A stretch of 64,000 bases of DNA from Nematostella vectensis (lineage: Eukaryota > Cnidaria > Anthozoa > Actiniaria > Edwardsiidae), in contig NC_064037.1 of NCBI RefSeq assembly GCF_932526225.1, forward strand, positions 8,228,203 to 8,292,202, in the 5' to 3' direction. Within the stretch, counting starts at the first letter, position 1. Every line of letters starts with the position of its first letter. This document shows, one piece after another, positions 11,201 through 23,700 of this stretch. A program made the position numbers and the translations under genes. The notes beneath the pieces are model-generated. The model ran no database searches, was not told the origin of the DNA, and saw only the letters and a list, made by a program, of their open reading frames with translations.

Positions 11201-12506
11201 ACCTTGTGTTCAGTTATAGCTTCTCTGCACCATGCCTATGCAGACCATGTAGGTTTTCTACAGTTGTCTGTAGTCTTTCTAGTTATACCAACTTTTGTAT
11301 AACACACATTATGTCTTACTGTATTAGTTTCTAATGTTGATTATTTCTTGCAGGTTATGATAGCAGTATACTTGTTACTTGGGTACAAGGAGAAGCCATT
11401 GCTTGAATGGAAGCATATGCAGGCATTGCTAGGCAAGACAGGCAAGGAGGGTTTGAAGCGCCAGGTGACCACTCTAGATCCTCTAAAGGTAGAGATGGAG
11501 CAGGCAGACTATGCAGACAGCAGTTATCTGAACGAACTGGACCTCGAGATCATCAGGGACATAAGTGCTGGTGCCGCCACATTTTATGCATGGGTGAGTT
11601 AGTGTATTCTGAAACCCTCAGCCATCTGTAGGTAGGGTACAGTAGAACTTCCATGTTACAAACAATGTTCAGTGCTGTGCCAATTTACAATACTTCCAGT
11701 CGATTCCTTACTATATCGGACCAACGGAAACCTTTACCAACAAAAAAAATCTATTTGAATCCATGTCATTGAACAGGCCATCCGCTATAAATTATTAATT
11801 GCATTCTGGAAGATGCTTTCAATAGACACACTATATTTATAATTTTGACATCTTTTTTGTGTTTTCCATTAAAACAGAAGTATGCAATTAACACTTTAAA
11901 TGTCCTTTGAGAAGGATTAATTTAAAGAGTTTTGAATTATTTTACTTCTGGACTTTAGAAAATGCCTGTTATAGAGGTTGTCCTCTTAATCATTATATTT
12001 TCACCTTGTTTCAAAACCTCAGCCATTGCAAGGTTGTGCCTAAACCTACTATTATTTGCCTTTTAATTTATGAAAAACTATACATCATAAATCTTAATGG
12101 AAAACTTCACCATTTATATGTTTTCTCACAGGCAACTAACATGATTGAAGAAGTCCATGCTGTTGCTGATCAAAAAGAAAGACTGTTAGAGGAAGAAAAG
12201 GTTCGCCTGAAGGAAGAAGAAGAGGAGAGGAAGAAGCAAGAGGAGAGAAAAAAGGCTAAAGAAGCAGGAAGGAGACCATCTCCTGTCAAAAGAGTTTCCA
12301 GAATTCCAGGCAATGACCAGCCAAGGGTTTCCCGAGAGGACAGTAGGACACGCAAATCCTCGCGCGATAATGGAGATAAGAACCAAGAAGGAAGAAGCAG
12401 GACCCTGTCAAGAGGACGAGAACCAACAAAGACTTCTCTGAGCAAGTCTCCAGCCAGACCTGGTGTGGCAAAGAGGTCAAGTAGTCTTCAAGACTACAGT
12501 AAATGA
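8266..12506 (+). CDS. EF-hand / coiled-coil protein with dynein MTBD-like domain
   Basis: Five exons (8266-9169, 9904-10206, 10308-10597, 11354-11593, 12132-12506) join in frame to 703 residues. Residues 1-150 hold two degenerate EF-hand-like helices-loops (FDKYDTNFLGELTAEQLQQL and FAMIDREQKGTISERSARFL), with loops lacking a full set of calcium ligands. Residues 160-400 are an extremely charged Glu/Lys/Arg coiled coil with an Ala-rich part. At about 430-590, EIRSYSNPPPAVHKVMIAVY, then LLG, W, LLG and finally DISAGAATFYAWATNMIEEV follow the pattern of the dynein heavy-chain stalk: the helix before the PPP turn, the microtubule-binding domain, and the S-AA-W return helix. The tail is a basic Ser/Arg-rich segment (SPVKRVSRIPG, KRSSSLQDYSK). 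No AAA motor is present. Inferred role: a cytoskeletal, perhaps ciliary, microtubule-associated protein. AATAAA lies at 12601-12606. I cannot name an orthologue. Confidence 0.85.
9204..9745. mobile_element. MITE with ACTAGTCA-type ends, in intron 1
   Basis: The left part (CACTAGTCAATTGAAACCCC, GGTCCCAGGGAAGGGTGGG) matches the inverted right arm of the element at 34829-35033. The right end is probably near 9740 (ATGACTG) but is poorly defined. The pyrimidine/purine-rich interior has no coding capacity. Confidence 0.55.
10685..11100. repeat. Minisatellite, about 68-70 bp period, six copies
   Basis: About six copies of a unit containing GATAAACAGTGTCCTTATTA, then CAGGGTACTACTGTAAAAAG, then GCTAACTGTAGTTTATCTG lie in intron 3 of the EF-hand/MTBD-like gene, just after the exon 3 donor. 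The central copies are nearly identical, and the first and last are more diverged. Confidence 0.92.
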
Positions 12507-13240
12507 TGAAGTCTCCAGCCAAAACTGCTGCAGCTATAAGTACTAGTCAATTTATTAGCTGAATTTCAATACCTGACTTGAAACAGTGCAGTAGTTACAG
12601 AATAAAATTGTTTTTCTTTAGAGCTTTGTACTAGGGGGGGAGGGGATCCTTTTAAATGAAAACTTGAACAAAAATTACTTTATTTGTTCCAAAGCATTTG
12701 CATTGAAAAACTTTTATTTTTGCTAAATGCATGTGAAAGCAAAACAAATTCAGTGAATTCAATGAAGGCGGGCACTCCCATAGCGCCCTCAAAGTATGCT
12801 GGATCTTCGAGCATGTTACATGACACTCAAGACATCTAGTTATGTACATATATTTATTTTTCATCTTAATTTTAAAAGATATTGTACATACAGTCTGAAA
12901 TTTTAAAGTGACAAACTAGCAAACAAACAACACATTTGAGAAAATTAAGAAATGCTAAACAAGTAAAGAAGTAAATGATCTGCTACACTAAATTGGTAAA
13001 CAAACCCTTCCCCATACATCTTGGCTATGACTGTGTTATATGGTCGCTATTAAGAAAAATGGACACCTTTCAATCTCTCAGCATAGCCCTATGAATGGTT
13101 TTATGCTTTTTTAAAGGTTTAATGAACGGGATGTATTCTTTAAATCACATTATTTCATCACATAGAATCCAGTCATTTCAATGCATGAATCTTGAGCCAA
13201 TTCCATGAGCCAAGCGTGATTCAGGGTTTTTCAACTAGTT
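12507..13240. other. Convergent 3' intergenic region
   Basis: This separates the stop of the + gene (12506) from the stop of minus-strand TMEM14 (13241). It holds AATAAA at 12601-12606 for the former and ATTAAA on the minus strand (13118-13123) as a candidate for the latter. No other gene is seen. Confidence 0.6.
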
Positions 13241-15410
13241 TCAGTTTATCAGTCTGTATCCCATCCGCAAAGCCTCAGCAGCACTGTGAACATCAAGTAA
13301 ACATGAGTACACTTTTCAAACTATTTGGATGGCAGAGCATAGTTCAACTTCACAATTAGATCAAGGAACAATGCAGTCAGAGTGTGGTGGTGTAGCCTGA
13401 TTGTTAGATGCATATGATAGTCTGTTGCACTCCCTTAGAAATAATAAAATAAATCGTAGATAATCGCCCTCATCCCAACTAGATTCTGAATTAAGAGAGG
13501 CAGATTCAGATTTGTTGGAGTTGAAGGCATGGGAAAAGGGCTTTAGGCAGCCGCCATACAACTCCTGTCTGACCACGGATGACAGGTTAGATCAAAATTA
13601 TTCATTTTTGTGGAGGAAGGAGAACCTGGAGAAAAACCCTTGGAGAAAAGGCAAGACCAATTAACTCAACCCAGTGGTGAGAGGCACAGGCACTACAGAG
13701 CGACACTGTGCCACCTAGGCTTCCTTTCTCTCTCCCCCATTTTTTGTGATGGGCAAAGTAACCCAACTAATACTGATGACTTTGCTATCTATGAGGGACT
13801 GTTATTAACTATAAGGTAAGTACACCTACCTGACAGATGCGACCAGGCCTGCAGGCATAAACTTGCCTGCCTTTATAGCCCTAGATCCCATCACACCGGC
13901 GAGAATCATAGATGACACTGAATAAAGAGGTACAGAAGAATATGAGTCTCAAAATAACAACAACACCGGCGAGAATCATAGATGACACTGAATAAAGAGG
14001 TACAGAAGAATATGAGTCTCAAAATAACAACAACAAATGAGCATTATAGTTGCATTACAGGAGTTGTTCATCCTTATCGCCTCACAACTTGCTGGTACCC
14101 TCTCCTCTGACTCCTCAACACACTCTTTCGCACACAACAAATTTCAGCTCTCTGTGAATTTGGTGGACGAAAATTGTCACTCTTTCCTTGCTCCTTTGTT
14201 TGATTTAAAAAATTGTACAAGCTCACTGACCAGGAAGATTGATTTTTATTTTAGACACGTAAAGATACAAGAAACACCCCCTTACATTCAGTGGGAACTT
14301 GGAGAAGAGTCAAGGAAGATACAGTAGGGGTCGTGCACACTAACACGCACCCAAACGTATCCGGATTCGTTCTGCCGAAAACGCATCACTTGATTCACGT
14401 CCACACTATCGCTTTTGCATCGTGTTCGCCTGGATCCAGCTGTCCACACTAACACGGGGATTCAAACGTTTGAAAATGCTGAAAGGTACAGGGTAACGTC
14501 ATTTTTAGGATATGCGCATGCTCAAAGCAGTGCGCCTGCGATTTGACGCCATTGTTTTTATTTTGATACAGATTTGACCCTCCACACTACGGACCAAAGT
14601 ATAAGGATTTATTTTTATTCACTTTTAATGTCGTTTTCAAAAGTATCCGGATTCGCTGGATCCAGCTTGCGTGTTAGTGTGGACGGCCCTTTAAATGGGT
14701 TTTTGAATGGGCTGGAAAAAGTCTGTGTTGATCTGTATTAATATAATGTCTGGCAAATCCATCAACGGTATTTCAAAACTTACCTAACAAAACATAAACA
14801 TTTTTTGGATTCTTTGAGGTCTGGGAAGCTCCAAAAGCTGCAATACCTCCAAATCCCAAACCCATCGCAAGAGAAACAGTGCTCCCTGGGAAAATATAAG
14901 AGTTAATTCTACTGTTAAGCCAAGCACAACATCTTGTGCTCTCCATATTTTAAGTAAATCTGTTTTTATATGAATATGCCCCCCTTGCTTAATTAGTTTG
15001 CCATCTGTCAAAGTAAATCATGTGATAGTAATTAAAACTTTTTAGTCTCAAAACAGCAGTATATTATGATGGAGCCCAACCATCACGTTGAAACAATTAC
15101 TACGTGAAAAAGACGAAACCAAAAAAGGTACATTTTTCCCCGCTTCTATTTCTAAGAGATGTGGCAAAGAAGCTCTTCTACCTCAACACGATGGCATGCA
15201 TTATAACCCCAGGTTGCCTTGGAAGAACAAGGAGTTATGCAATAGGCAAGACTGAGATTTGCCCAGATTTGGCGTAATACTGATATTTTCTTATTACTAA
15301 CCAGCCTTGGCATATCCAATTACCCCGCCAAGGGCAACAATCGCCGCAAATCCATACGAGAGGTAGTCCGGTGAAGTCATTGCCAGGACTTTGCTGTGTT
15401 CGGTGGGCAT
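13241..15410 (-). CDS. TMEM14: TMEM14 family small membrane protein, complete
   Basis: Four exons on the minus strand, 15410-15302, 14885-14784, 13917-13830 and 13283-13241, have proper GT/AG borders and join to 113 residues, the usual family length. The product reads MPTEHSKVLAMTSPDYLSYG, FAAIVALGGVIGYAKAG, then STVSLAMGLGFGGIAAFGA, ILAGVMGSRAIKAGKFMPAG and ALRMGYRLIN. The Gly/Ala-rich helices and the KAGKFMPAGL motif are characteristic of Tmemb_14 proteins, with three to four short transmembrane segments. Family members sit in mitochondrial or secretory membranes, and TMEM14C is needed in haem synthesis. A, B or C cannot be assigned here. The last 14-codon exon is the least certain: it was placed from a splice acceptor and the family-like RMGYRLI ending. 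The start lies 519 bp from the divergent FAM91A start. Confidence 0.9.
13895..14034. repeat. 70-bp exact tandem duplication over the TMEM14 exon 3 acceptor
   Basis: ACACCGGCGAGAATCATAGA and the following bases to AAAATAACAACA occur twice with a 70-bp period. The proximal copy contains the 5' end of exon 3 and its CAG acceptor (minus strand, about 13918-13920). The distal copy carries an identical acceptor and exon start 70 bp upstream. Confidence 0.95.
14328..14689. mobile_element. MITE with CACACTAACACGC inverted ends
   Basis: The left end GGGTCGTGCACACTAACACG is mirrored by the right end CGTGTTAGTGTGGACGGCCC with three mismatches. The interior repeats the themes GTATCCGGATTCG and TGGATCCAGCT on both sides. 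It is 362 bp and non-coding, and lies in a TMEM14 intron. I see no clear target-site duplication. Confidence 0.8.
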
Positions 15411-15929
15411 TTCGAAGGTTGACCGTGGGGGAGAAAAAGGGGGCTGGCACTAGACCGAGAGGATCGTGCTCTTCAACCGCGTGCAACACAGGTAACCCAG
15501 ATATTGTTAAGTAATTAGAAGTGAAATTTTTTATCGCTCTTTTACTTATACCCCGCGGATGCAATTGAATATCGGTAAAAAGTGATTTTCGATTTTTCCA
15601 GGAATCTTTCTAAAATGTGAATTTGAAACTTTTGTGTTGAACTCGACTGTATGGATCATCATCAAGATTTTCTTTTACATTTTTATCCTAAACTGAAGGG
15701 AGAGAGAAAATAACATCATTGTTTTCTATAGACAGATAAAATAACCCTTAAAAGTCAAATAATTTACTTATACTTTTGTCAAATACTGAGCCCTCGTTAC
15801 CTTGATACTGCGGTCATGCCTATGAGTGTAGCGAAAAGCAAGATGTCGCAGCTTCACTCGCGTACAAGAAGAGAAACGAAGCTTGAAAAGTGAACAATTC
15901 GCTCCTTTATCCGTGTACCGGGAATGTAA
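15411..15929. promoter_or_regulatory. Shared bidirectional promoter region TMEM14/FAM91A
   Basis: The two ATGs point away from each other across 519 bp with no other gene between, so both transcripts must start inside or near this interval. No TATA box in a convincing place is visible on either side. Head-to-head housekeeping pairs of this spacing usually share one promoter; that is inference here. Confidence 0.65.
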
Positions 15930-18900
15930 ATGGCTAGGCCATCTTTGAATGCGGATGTCGAATTCCACATTCGCCATAACTACCCATGGAGTCGTATTCC
16001 AGCGTCTGTTAAACAAGTAGGTTTAGGGGATGTGAAATGAAGTGCTTACTCATTTTGGGGGTGTTTTCTAGTGTTTAGTGTGAAACCCAACCCAACGCCA
16101 CGTGCGTGTTTATCATTCTAGACACTAGGAAATAGCCAGAGAGAATGGGAAAAGTGCGTGTTTGACTACAGCGTGAGGAATCAGCTGAGATATCGTGGTA
16201 ATATCGGTGAGTACATTGATTGTTGTCTTTTCTTATCACAAAGTTACAGAAGGGCAAAGATTGATTCTTTCATAAGGTGTCTGATAAATAAAGGATGGAA
16301 ACAAATATATAATAAATATAATCAATAGTGCATAATGCATGAGTAAGAAGTTTATGAACCTGGAAACATTAAGAGAAACTCACTTGAAATACACTATCCT
16401 TCTAGTCTAGGGAAGGCCCGATTCATACGTCGCGTCGCGCCCCTGCCGTGCCGAATCTAATTGTTTATTTGTATCAATAACCAATACGTTGGGTTCAATG
16501 TTGATTCAATAGGTTAAGTTGACTTGATGTGGAGTTTCTGTTGCACAAAATAAAAAATAATGGTATTTGATCTGGCACATCAAAATCTCAACATCTGAGT
16601 TGGTGTCATGCTTTTGCTGTGCAGCATGACTGCGACACTTTCACAGTAATTCACAAAACCAGGAAACCATCATACTATTTTTCAAAACAGCCAATCAGAG
16701 ATGTCCATTATACGAGAGTACCAGGTAGTAAGCACAACAAGAATATTCATCCCGCTAGTCATAATGTTTGTTTTGACTCAATACCCTCGAAGAAATTTCT
16801 TATTTCTTTGATTATTCTGTGATGAAATAAAGAAGGATAAATTTTCAGCCTTGAAGAAGTTGCTGTAGCTCTTATAGAAGAATCCGAGGCAAGGCTGAAG
16901 TACATATTTGATGTTTATTGCACTATGTTTAGCCCAACATAACAACATAGACATGAACATGTTTTTTTTCTCTTATGGCTTTATGTCCAGGTCGTAGGAT
17001 CGCTGGAATTCCAAATTTCGGTTCACTGTTTTTTTTTTTAATTAAAAAATGATTAACCTTGAAATTAAAATGCTAGCTAATGGCAATAAACATTGGTCTT
17101 AACAGAAATTTGGATTCAGCTATTGGAAGGGCATTAAAGCAGCGAGAATTGTTAGGACTCAACTACAGCACTTTTGGTGTACTTGCCCCCTCACAGAGAT
17201 TGATACAGGACATTGCTTCCGAAGTCTAAAGAAGGCTTGACAGTGCCCCAAACATAATGGATTCAAATGTTGAACTATTTGTGTCTATAATGCAAACAAT
17301 CAAATTCGGCACAGAAGAAGCACGATATGAATTGGGCCTGTAAGTGAATCTAGTAGAAGGGGGTGTATTTATTCATCAGTGCTCATTTTCTTAGTCATTG
17401 TTTTGTTTTTAAGAATCTGTATTTTGATAAAGGAATGTAACAGTTACATGTTGTAGAAAACTGAGGTTTTTCATTTGTTGAAAATGATGTTTCATTTGGT
17501 TTATTTTTATTTTCATTTCTATACTCAAACTTAGATTTTGGGTTTGGAGATCTGAAAAACAACAACAGAAGTGTGTCTCAGTTACAATTGTGTATTATAA
17601 GTAGGTATTGTTCTAAATTTTTACAGCCAGAGGTGAATGCTTTTTTCAATGATAATACTGTAGTACTGTATCTTTGACGATCTAACTATAGAGTATACAA
17701 CACAGCAATGCAATGTGCATTAACTGTTTTCCATCATTCAACTTAGTGAGGCATGTCAGGAAAGATGAGAAGAAATATTACGAGGATCTTCTACAGTACA
17801 GTAGACAACACCTCATGGTAAGCAATACAGAGAAATCTTCATTTTCTACTAGCTTGCCTTGCTATGGTGGTGATTCTGATCATTATCTATTGTGGAAAAA
17901 CCAACAAATGAAAGGGGAAGGGTTTTCGGGTCCAAGGCTCTCACCATAGTAGTATCTACTAAATAGTAGTATATATCCTATATTTCAAAATGGGTGTAGT
18001 TCAATAAAGCATTATCCACATTTCGTTATTGTCTTGAGTAGTTTCTTTGGAAGGTGGCTGCAGGCAGTAGTTTCAAGAAACTTATTGGAGCAAGAGAGTA
18101 GTTTTGTGCGATTGAAATTTCTTGGGGGGGTATGGCATATTTAAAAAGTCTCAATTCTTAGGCGGCTTGTTTGTCAGACTTCCAAATTTATAAGCTACTT
18201 CTAAAATTAAGAAAAACTTATTGGGTAATTAATGCTCAATTCTGCATTTGACCATCAGCTGTACCCCTACCATCTGTCGGATGTCATTGTTAAGGGTCTC
18301 CGGGTCACGCCTTTCTCCTACTACTGCAGCATTATGCAAGACATTATGTCCAGTGAACGGAGTTATGATTCTTTACCAAACTTCACAGCAGCTGACTGTA
18401 AGTTAACTAAACTTACTATACCCTTCTGTGCACTTAAATGTGTAAGACGTTAAATGTGACTGATGTTTTATTAATGTGATGACTTCTCATTGAATTGTAT
18501 GATTTTATGTCAATTTTATCATTGAGGATTGGGCAAAGATGTATTATTTTTGTAATATTTTTGTGCAAGTTTCTCGTGAAAACATGAATGTACTTGATAC
18601 TCTGTACTATGATATTGAACACCATCAGATAAACCAATTAAATATTATTTCCAGGTTTGCGCTTGTTGGGGATTGGCAGGAACCAGTACATAGATCTCAT
18701 GAATCAATGTCGATCTTCTAAGGTGTGTTTTCTTAATGAAACCTCTTTACATCTGCATTGCTTTTCATACCATCCTTTATTTCATTGTGTTATATATTAC
18801 ACCTTTTTTCTAAGGTGTAGAAAAATTTGTAAAGCGTAAAATTGTGTATATATTGTGTTATTAGTGCTGTGGTCCCATCAAAGTTTACACACAGTACTGT

Positions 18901-20753
18901 TAGCATTTTACATAAGATCTGTTGATCCCACTTGTTTGAACAATGTATTCACACATTGAGCCCCTTTGCAAATACTAAAAGCAGCAGATTCTATTTCTAA
19001 AGTATCAAATGATGCCAGGAAATTTGTTTTAGAAACAAACTAAAAACATTGTCGCCCAACCGACATAAACAGACATAAAAAATGTGTTTTGTTTGTAGGT
19101 TCTATGGCAAGGGAGAAACTTTTACTAAAATATTTTTACCAGTACACATGGATTAATGTGTTATTTAGCAACTCCTTTTATGTGGTTTTTCTGTGTAGAA
19201 ATTTTTTCGCCGTAAACCTGTCAAAGAACTCTTGCCAAGTAAGCCAGTCAGCCTGAAGGTGCTGGAGCCCTGGTGGGATGTACAGATTGGCTACGTCACA
19301 GAGGATGATATAAGGGTATGTACTATACTTTAGAATGCTAGACGTACAGATTGACTTGTCACAGGGGATGATATAAGGGTATGTATGTACTATAGAATGC
19401 TAGATGTACACATTGGCTTGTCACAGACGACGTTTAAGGGTATGTACTATACTATAGAATGCTAGACTTACAGATTGGCTTGTCACAGGGGATGATATAA
19501 GGGTATGTATGTACTATAGAATGCTAGATGTACACATTGGCTTGTCACAGACGACGTTTAAGGGTATGTACTATACTATAGAATGCTAGACGTACAGATT
19601 GGCTTGTCACGGAGGATGATATAAGAGTATGTACTATACTATAGAATGCTAGACATACAGATTGGCTTGTCACGGAGGATGATTTAAGGGTACATACTGT
19701 ACTATACTAAGAATGCTAGACGTAGATATTGTCTCGGAGGATGATATAAGAGTACTGTCATACTACTATAATATGCCAAGCTAGACATACAGATTGGCTA
19801 TGTCACTTACTGTAGGATGCTTTAAAGGTATTTTCAGATCACTAATATAGAATACTAGATTGGCTAACAGAGAATGCTTTAATTGTATGTAAAATATCTT
19901 CAGAATGCCAGAGGTGCTTGGACCAAATACTTAATACTTGTCTGTTTTGCCTGGTACCTAGTGTGTACTGAACAATGCTAAGAAAGATAGATACAATGTC
20001 TCATTCGCGTTAATGGCCAAGCCCCTAGTTTTCTTCCGATATGTTATATTGTCACCCAAACATTTTTGCTCTAGATTTTTTTTACTACAGTGTGTTAATG
20101 TCTGGCTGGCAATAAGGGCAGGCCCAGAATGTCTTACTCTCATGTTATTTATCACCCCAACATGTTTTTGTTCTAGATGTTTTTTTTTTTATTACTATGT
20201 ATGTGTATGTATGTCTAGGTGGCATTAAGGGCATGTCTGTAGTGTTTTTCTCTCATGTTATTTATCACCCCAACATGTCTTTGTTCTAGGTGTTTTTTTA
20301 TTACAGTATGTGTATGTTAAACTAGTATTTAGGGCATGTCCGTAGTGTTTTTCCCTCATGCTACGTATTTTATAACCCCAACATGTCTTTGCTCTAGATG
20401 TGTTCAGCTGCTGAGCATCAAGCGATAGATTCCATTATCGATAGCGGCCCAAAAATGGCAGGAGTCATGGACCTGAAGGTTGTACAAGGTACTAGCAGTA
20501 TTAGTGTCATTTAAGAACTGAGCTGGGTATCCATTAATAGTACAAACAAACTAATAATTAACCTAATTAACATTTCACTTGTAAGTTACTGTAAAATAAG
20601 TTTCAGGTGTTTCAGGCCATCTATAGCTTAATAATCTTAAAGGATAGCAAAATCTTCAGACCACTTTAAAGAATAGCAGTGGGTCGAATTTTATATGCCT
20701 AAAGATACAGAAGGACAATTACCTGCATCAACTTGTATGGAGAGAACCCCCCC

Positions 20754-20794
<41 letters not shown>

Positions 20795-23700
20795 GAAATA
20801 CAGCAGGTGTCTTCAATAGTATCAAAAATGTAATAATTCCTGACATCCATACTTGTTATAGGATTATATAACAAGGGACTAGTCTACTTGATTGTACCCA
20901 TTAAAGATGAAGATTATATCATTGGTAAGTGGGCCCACAGGCTTCATGTAGCAGGGACTTTGATCTTGAGTTTTTTTACCTTTTCTCTGCACCTTTCCTT
21001 AGTCTTTGATTTCACAATTGGGGAGGAAAATGTTTTTTGCAGGGTTATTTTTTAATTTTGCAGAATTGAAGTTCAAGTGACTTTTTTTTTGTTTTTACAA
21101 AAAACTGATGTTATCCAACAACTGATTAGGACCAATATATTGAAACAAAACCAACACATGATATCCCTTATAGCAACACCTGAATTTCCTTAAAAGTCAG
21201 TCTTACAATAATGTAAAAGTGTTCTTTTCTCTGAGCAATTATCAATTATCATATTACTGTACTTGTCCTCACAAGCAGATTAAATAAATGATTTTTCTAT
21301 GTCCATTGAATTTGACAAGATCAAAGCTCACCCATTATTATTTTTTAGGAGATTTCAGTTTATAAACTTTTGAAATTGCAAAAAAAAAAACGCAAATTTA
21401 AGTATGTGCAAAAAGTAGCAGTAAAAGTAATTAATCATTGCTTCTCCCTGCACCATAATAATGCTGTTCTTTTGTGTTAATTTTTCAGTACCCCCTTTGG
21501 AGAACTTTGTAATGAACAGGGTACTGGGAGACTATTTTGAGACTTTACTGTACAAGATATTTGTGTCAATTGATGAGCACACAAACATTGCTGAAGTAAG
21601 TTTTTACTTTTTGAAAACTGTGAATGCATAAGCTTAATATATTCTGACTTCTTGAGAGCCCGAGAGCCTTTCTTTTCTTTTCTTTTATTATTTATTTATT
21701 TAATCCTTTGTATTTTATTTTTCTAAGAAATGTTTTCTCTATCCTAGCTTGCAAATGTGCTGCAAATTGACCTTCAGCTTGTTAAGGTACCATAGCAAAT
21801 GATGATTTAGACCTGAGAAAATATGTTTTTATCCAACATTACCATTACGAATAGACAGTGGGATAAACTAAATAATTGGTGTGTAATGCTGGGTGCGAGA
21901 GATAAGGCTGGCACATGGATAGCAGGAGTAGCAGTTCAAGCAGTTGTCTGTTTCTCGACTTGTGTTTCTTGGGATTTGAATTTGTAAGAAATGAGAGCAT
22001 TGAGATAAGACGATGCTAATAATAAAAATAATGACTAATGTTTTTTTTCTTAGAATGCAGTCTCTGTGTACTGCCGTCTTGGGTTTGCAAGGAAAAAGAG
22101 TCTTGAGATAGACGAGACATCATTGCATGCCTCTTGGTCTGAGAAAATCTCCAGCAACCTTGCCCTCAGTAGAAAGTAGGTAAACTGGCACTGCACCTAC
22201 AATAATATTCCAAAAAGAAAACATTAGGTACATTAATGTTAAAATCAGTTGATGTTTATCTGTATAGAGTCCTAGATTTTTTTATTTAAACTAATTTGGA
22301 ATTTATCACCAAGCCCTAAAGTATTATTCTTGGTCACGCCATCCTAGCTGTTGCTAACGCATCTAAAAGTCTGTATTGTCATTGAAGTGCATTTCTGAAT
22401 ATTGAAAGGTACCATGGGTATCATTATTTCTACTGAATGCTAAATACAGTATGGATAGAAAATGTGATAAGTTTACTTTATCTTAATCTTTATTACAGTA
22501 TTTTAAATTTTTTGTACTCATAGCACCATTTCCAACTTGGCATTTGCGCAGATAAACTGTTTTAAATAGACGTATCAGAATGCATATAAATTGACCAAAT
22601 TGTCGCATTTGCAACTAGATTTTTCTTCAATAACCTCCTCTAAGAAAAACGACCTCAATGTGTTTACTGTTTTATCGCTAGATATGGAAGCCGTGATAAC
22701 CTCCTTTTAGACTTTAATCATCTTCAAGACAAGCCAAGCACCATTCTTTCAGGAGATGCGCCACAAACAGGGAGTGATTTGAGTGATGTTGACACACCCC
22801 TTTCTACCCCAACACCAGGTGACTATCATGAGGCAACAACCTTCTAGAAGCTGATGTATCTGGGAAAGGGGTGTTTAGATGATGGAAATAGGTGCAAGTC
22901 ATTTGTGTAGTATGTTATATTACTCAATTGTTTTTATTTCTCTAGCAGATGTTGGCCCACCTGGTAAGCGGATTGCCTTTCTATTTGATTCAACTCTCAC
23001 AGCTTTTCTTATGATGGGAAATCTATCACCTGTAAGTTTTTGACACAGTATTTGGTACTTTTGTATATGACTGATTCAAGAATGATTAATTTTATTTGGT
23101 GGTTTTATTAGTTTTTTATCCGAGTGCTTCAACTTATACTGTAGCCAAACCAAAGGCAATAGTACTGTGGCAACAAACACATCCTCACATACCATTTCAA
23201 TTATGATGCTGCCTAATAATGTTTGTTAAATGCTTATAATCAAACAGAAAAACAAAGGAAAACATCAAAACAAATATTTTTCTTCCAATAGGGGTGAGAG
23301 AGAACAAAAGCATTTATATTCACAAAAACGGAAAGCATTCCTAACATATTTTTTACTCTAAATTTGACCAAGAGTTGTTTTTAGTGAAGATGATGTTGTT
23401 GGTGATGATGATTATGACAGGGGTGTCATTAGGCCCCAGTGTCCAGCATAACCGCCAACTATTTTCAACCGAGCGCCGGCTACTTTAATTTGATTTAAGT
23501 TTTATTTCAACTTAATTTGAACTTAATAAAATAAAATAAAATAACTTCCACCCCACAGCATTTTCTGAAACTTAATGAAACCCCTGTATGGTATGACCAT
23601 AATGATGATTGTGTAGTGGTGTTAACATTGATGTTAGCCTCTATAATAATGATGGTGATGATTATGGTTATCATGAAAATCTAGTCATACAATTACTCAT

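Noticed and set aside
11907-12131. Possible N-terminal extension of the last exon of the EF-hand/MTBD-like gene
   Set aside because: The sequence before the CACAG acceptor at 12129-12131 is AT-rich intron, and the exon joins in phase at 12132.
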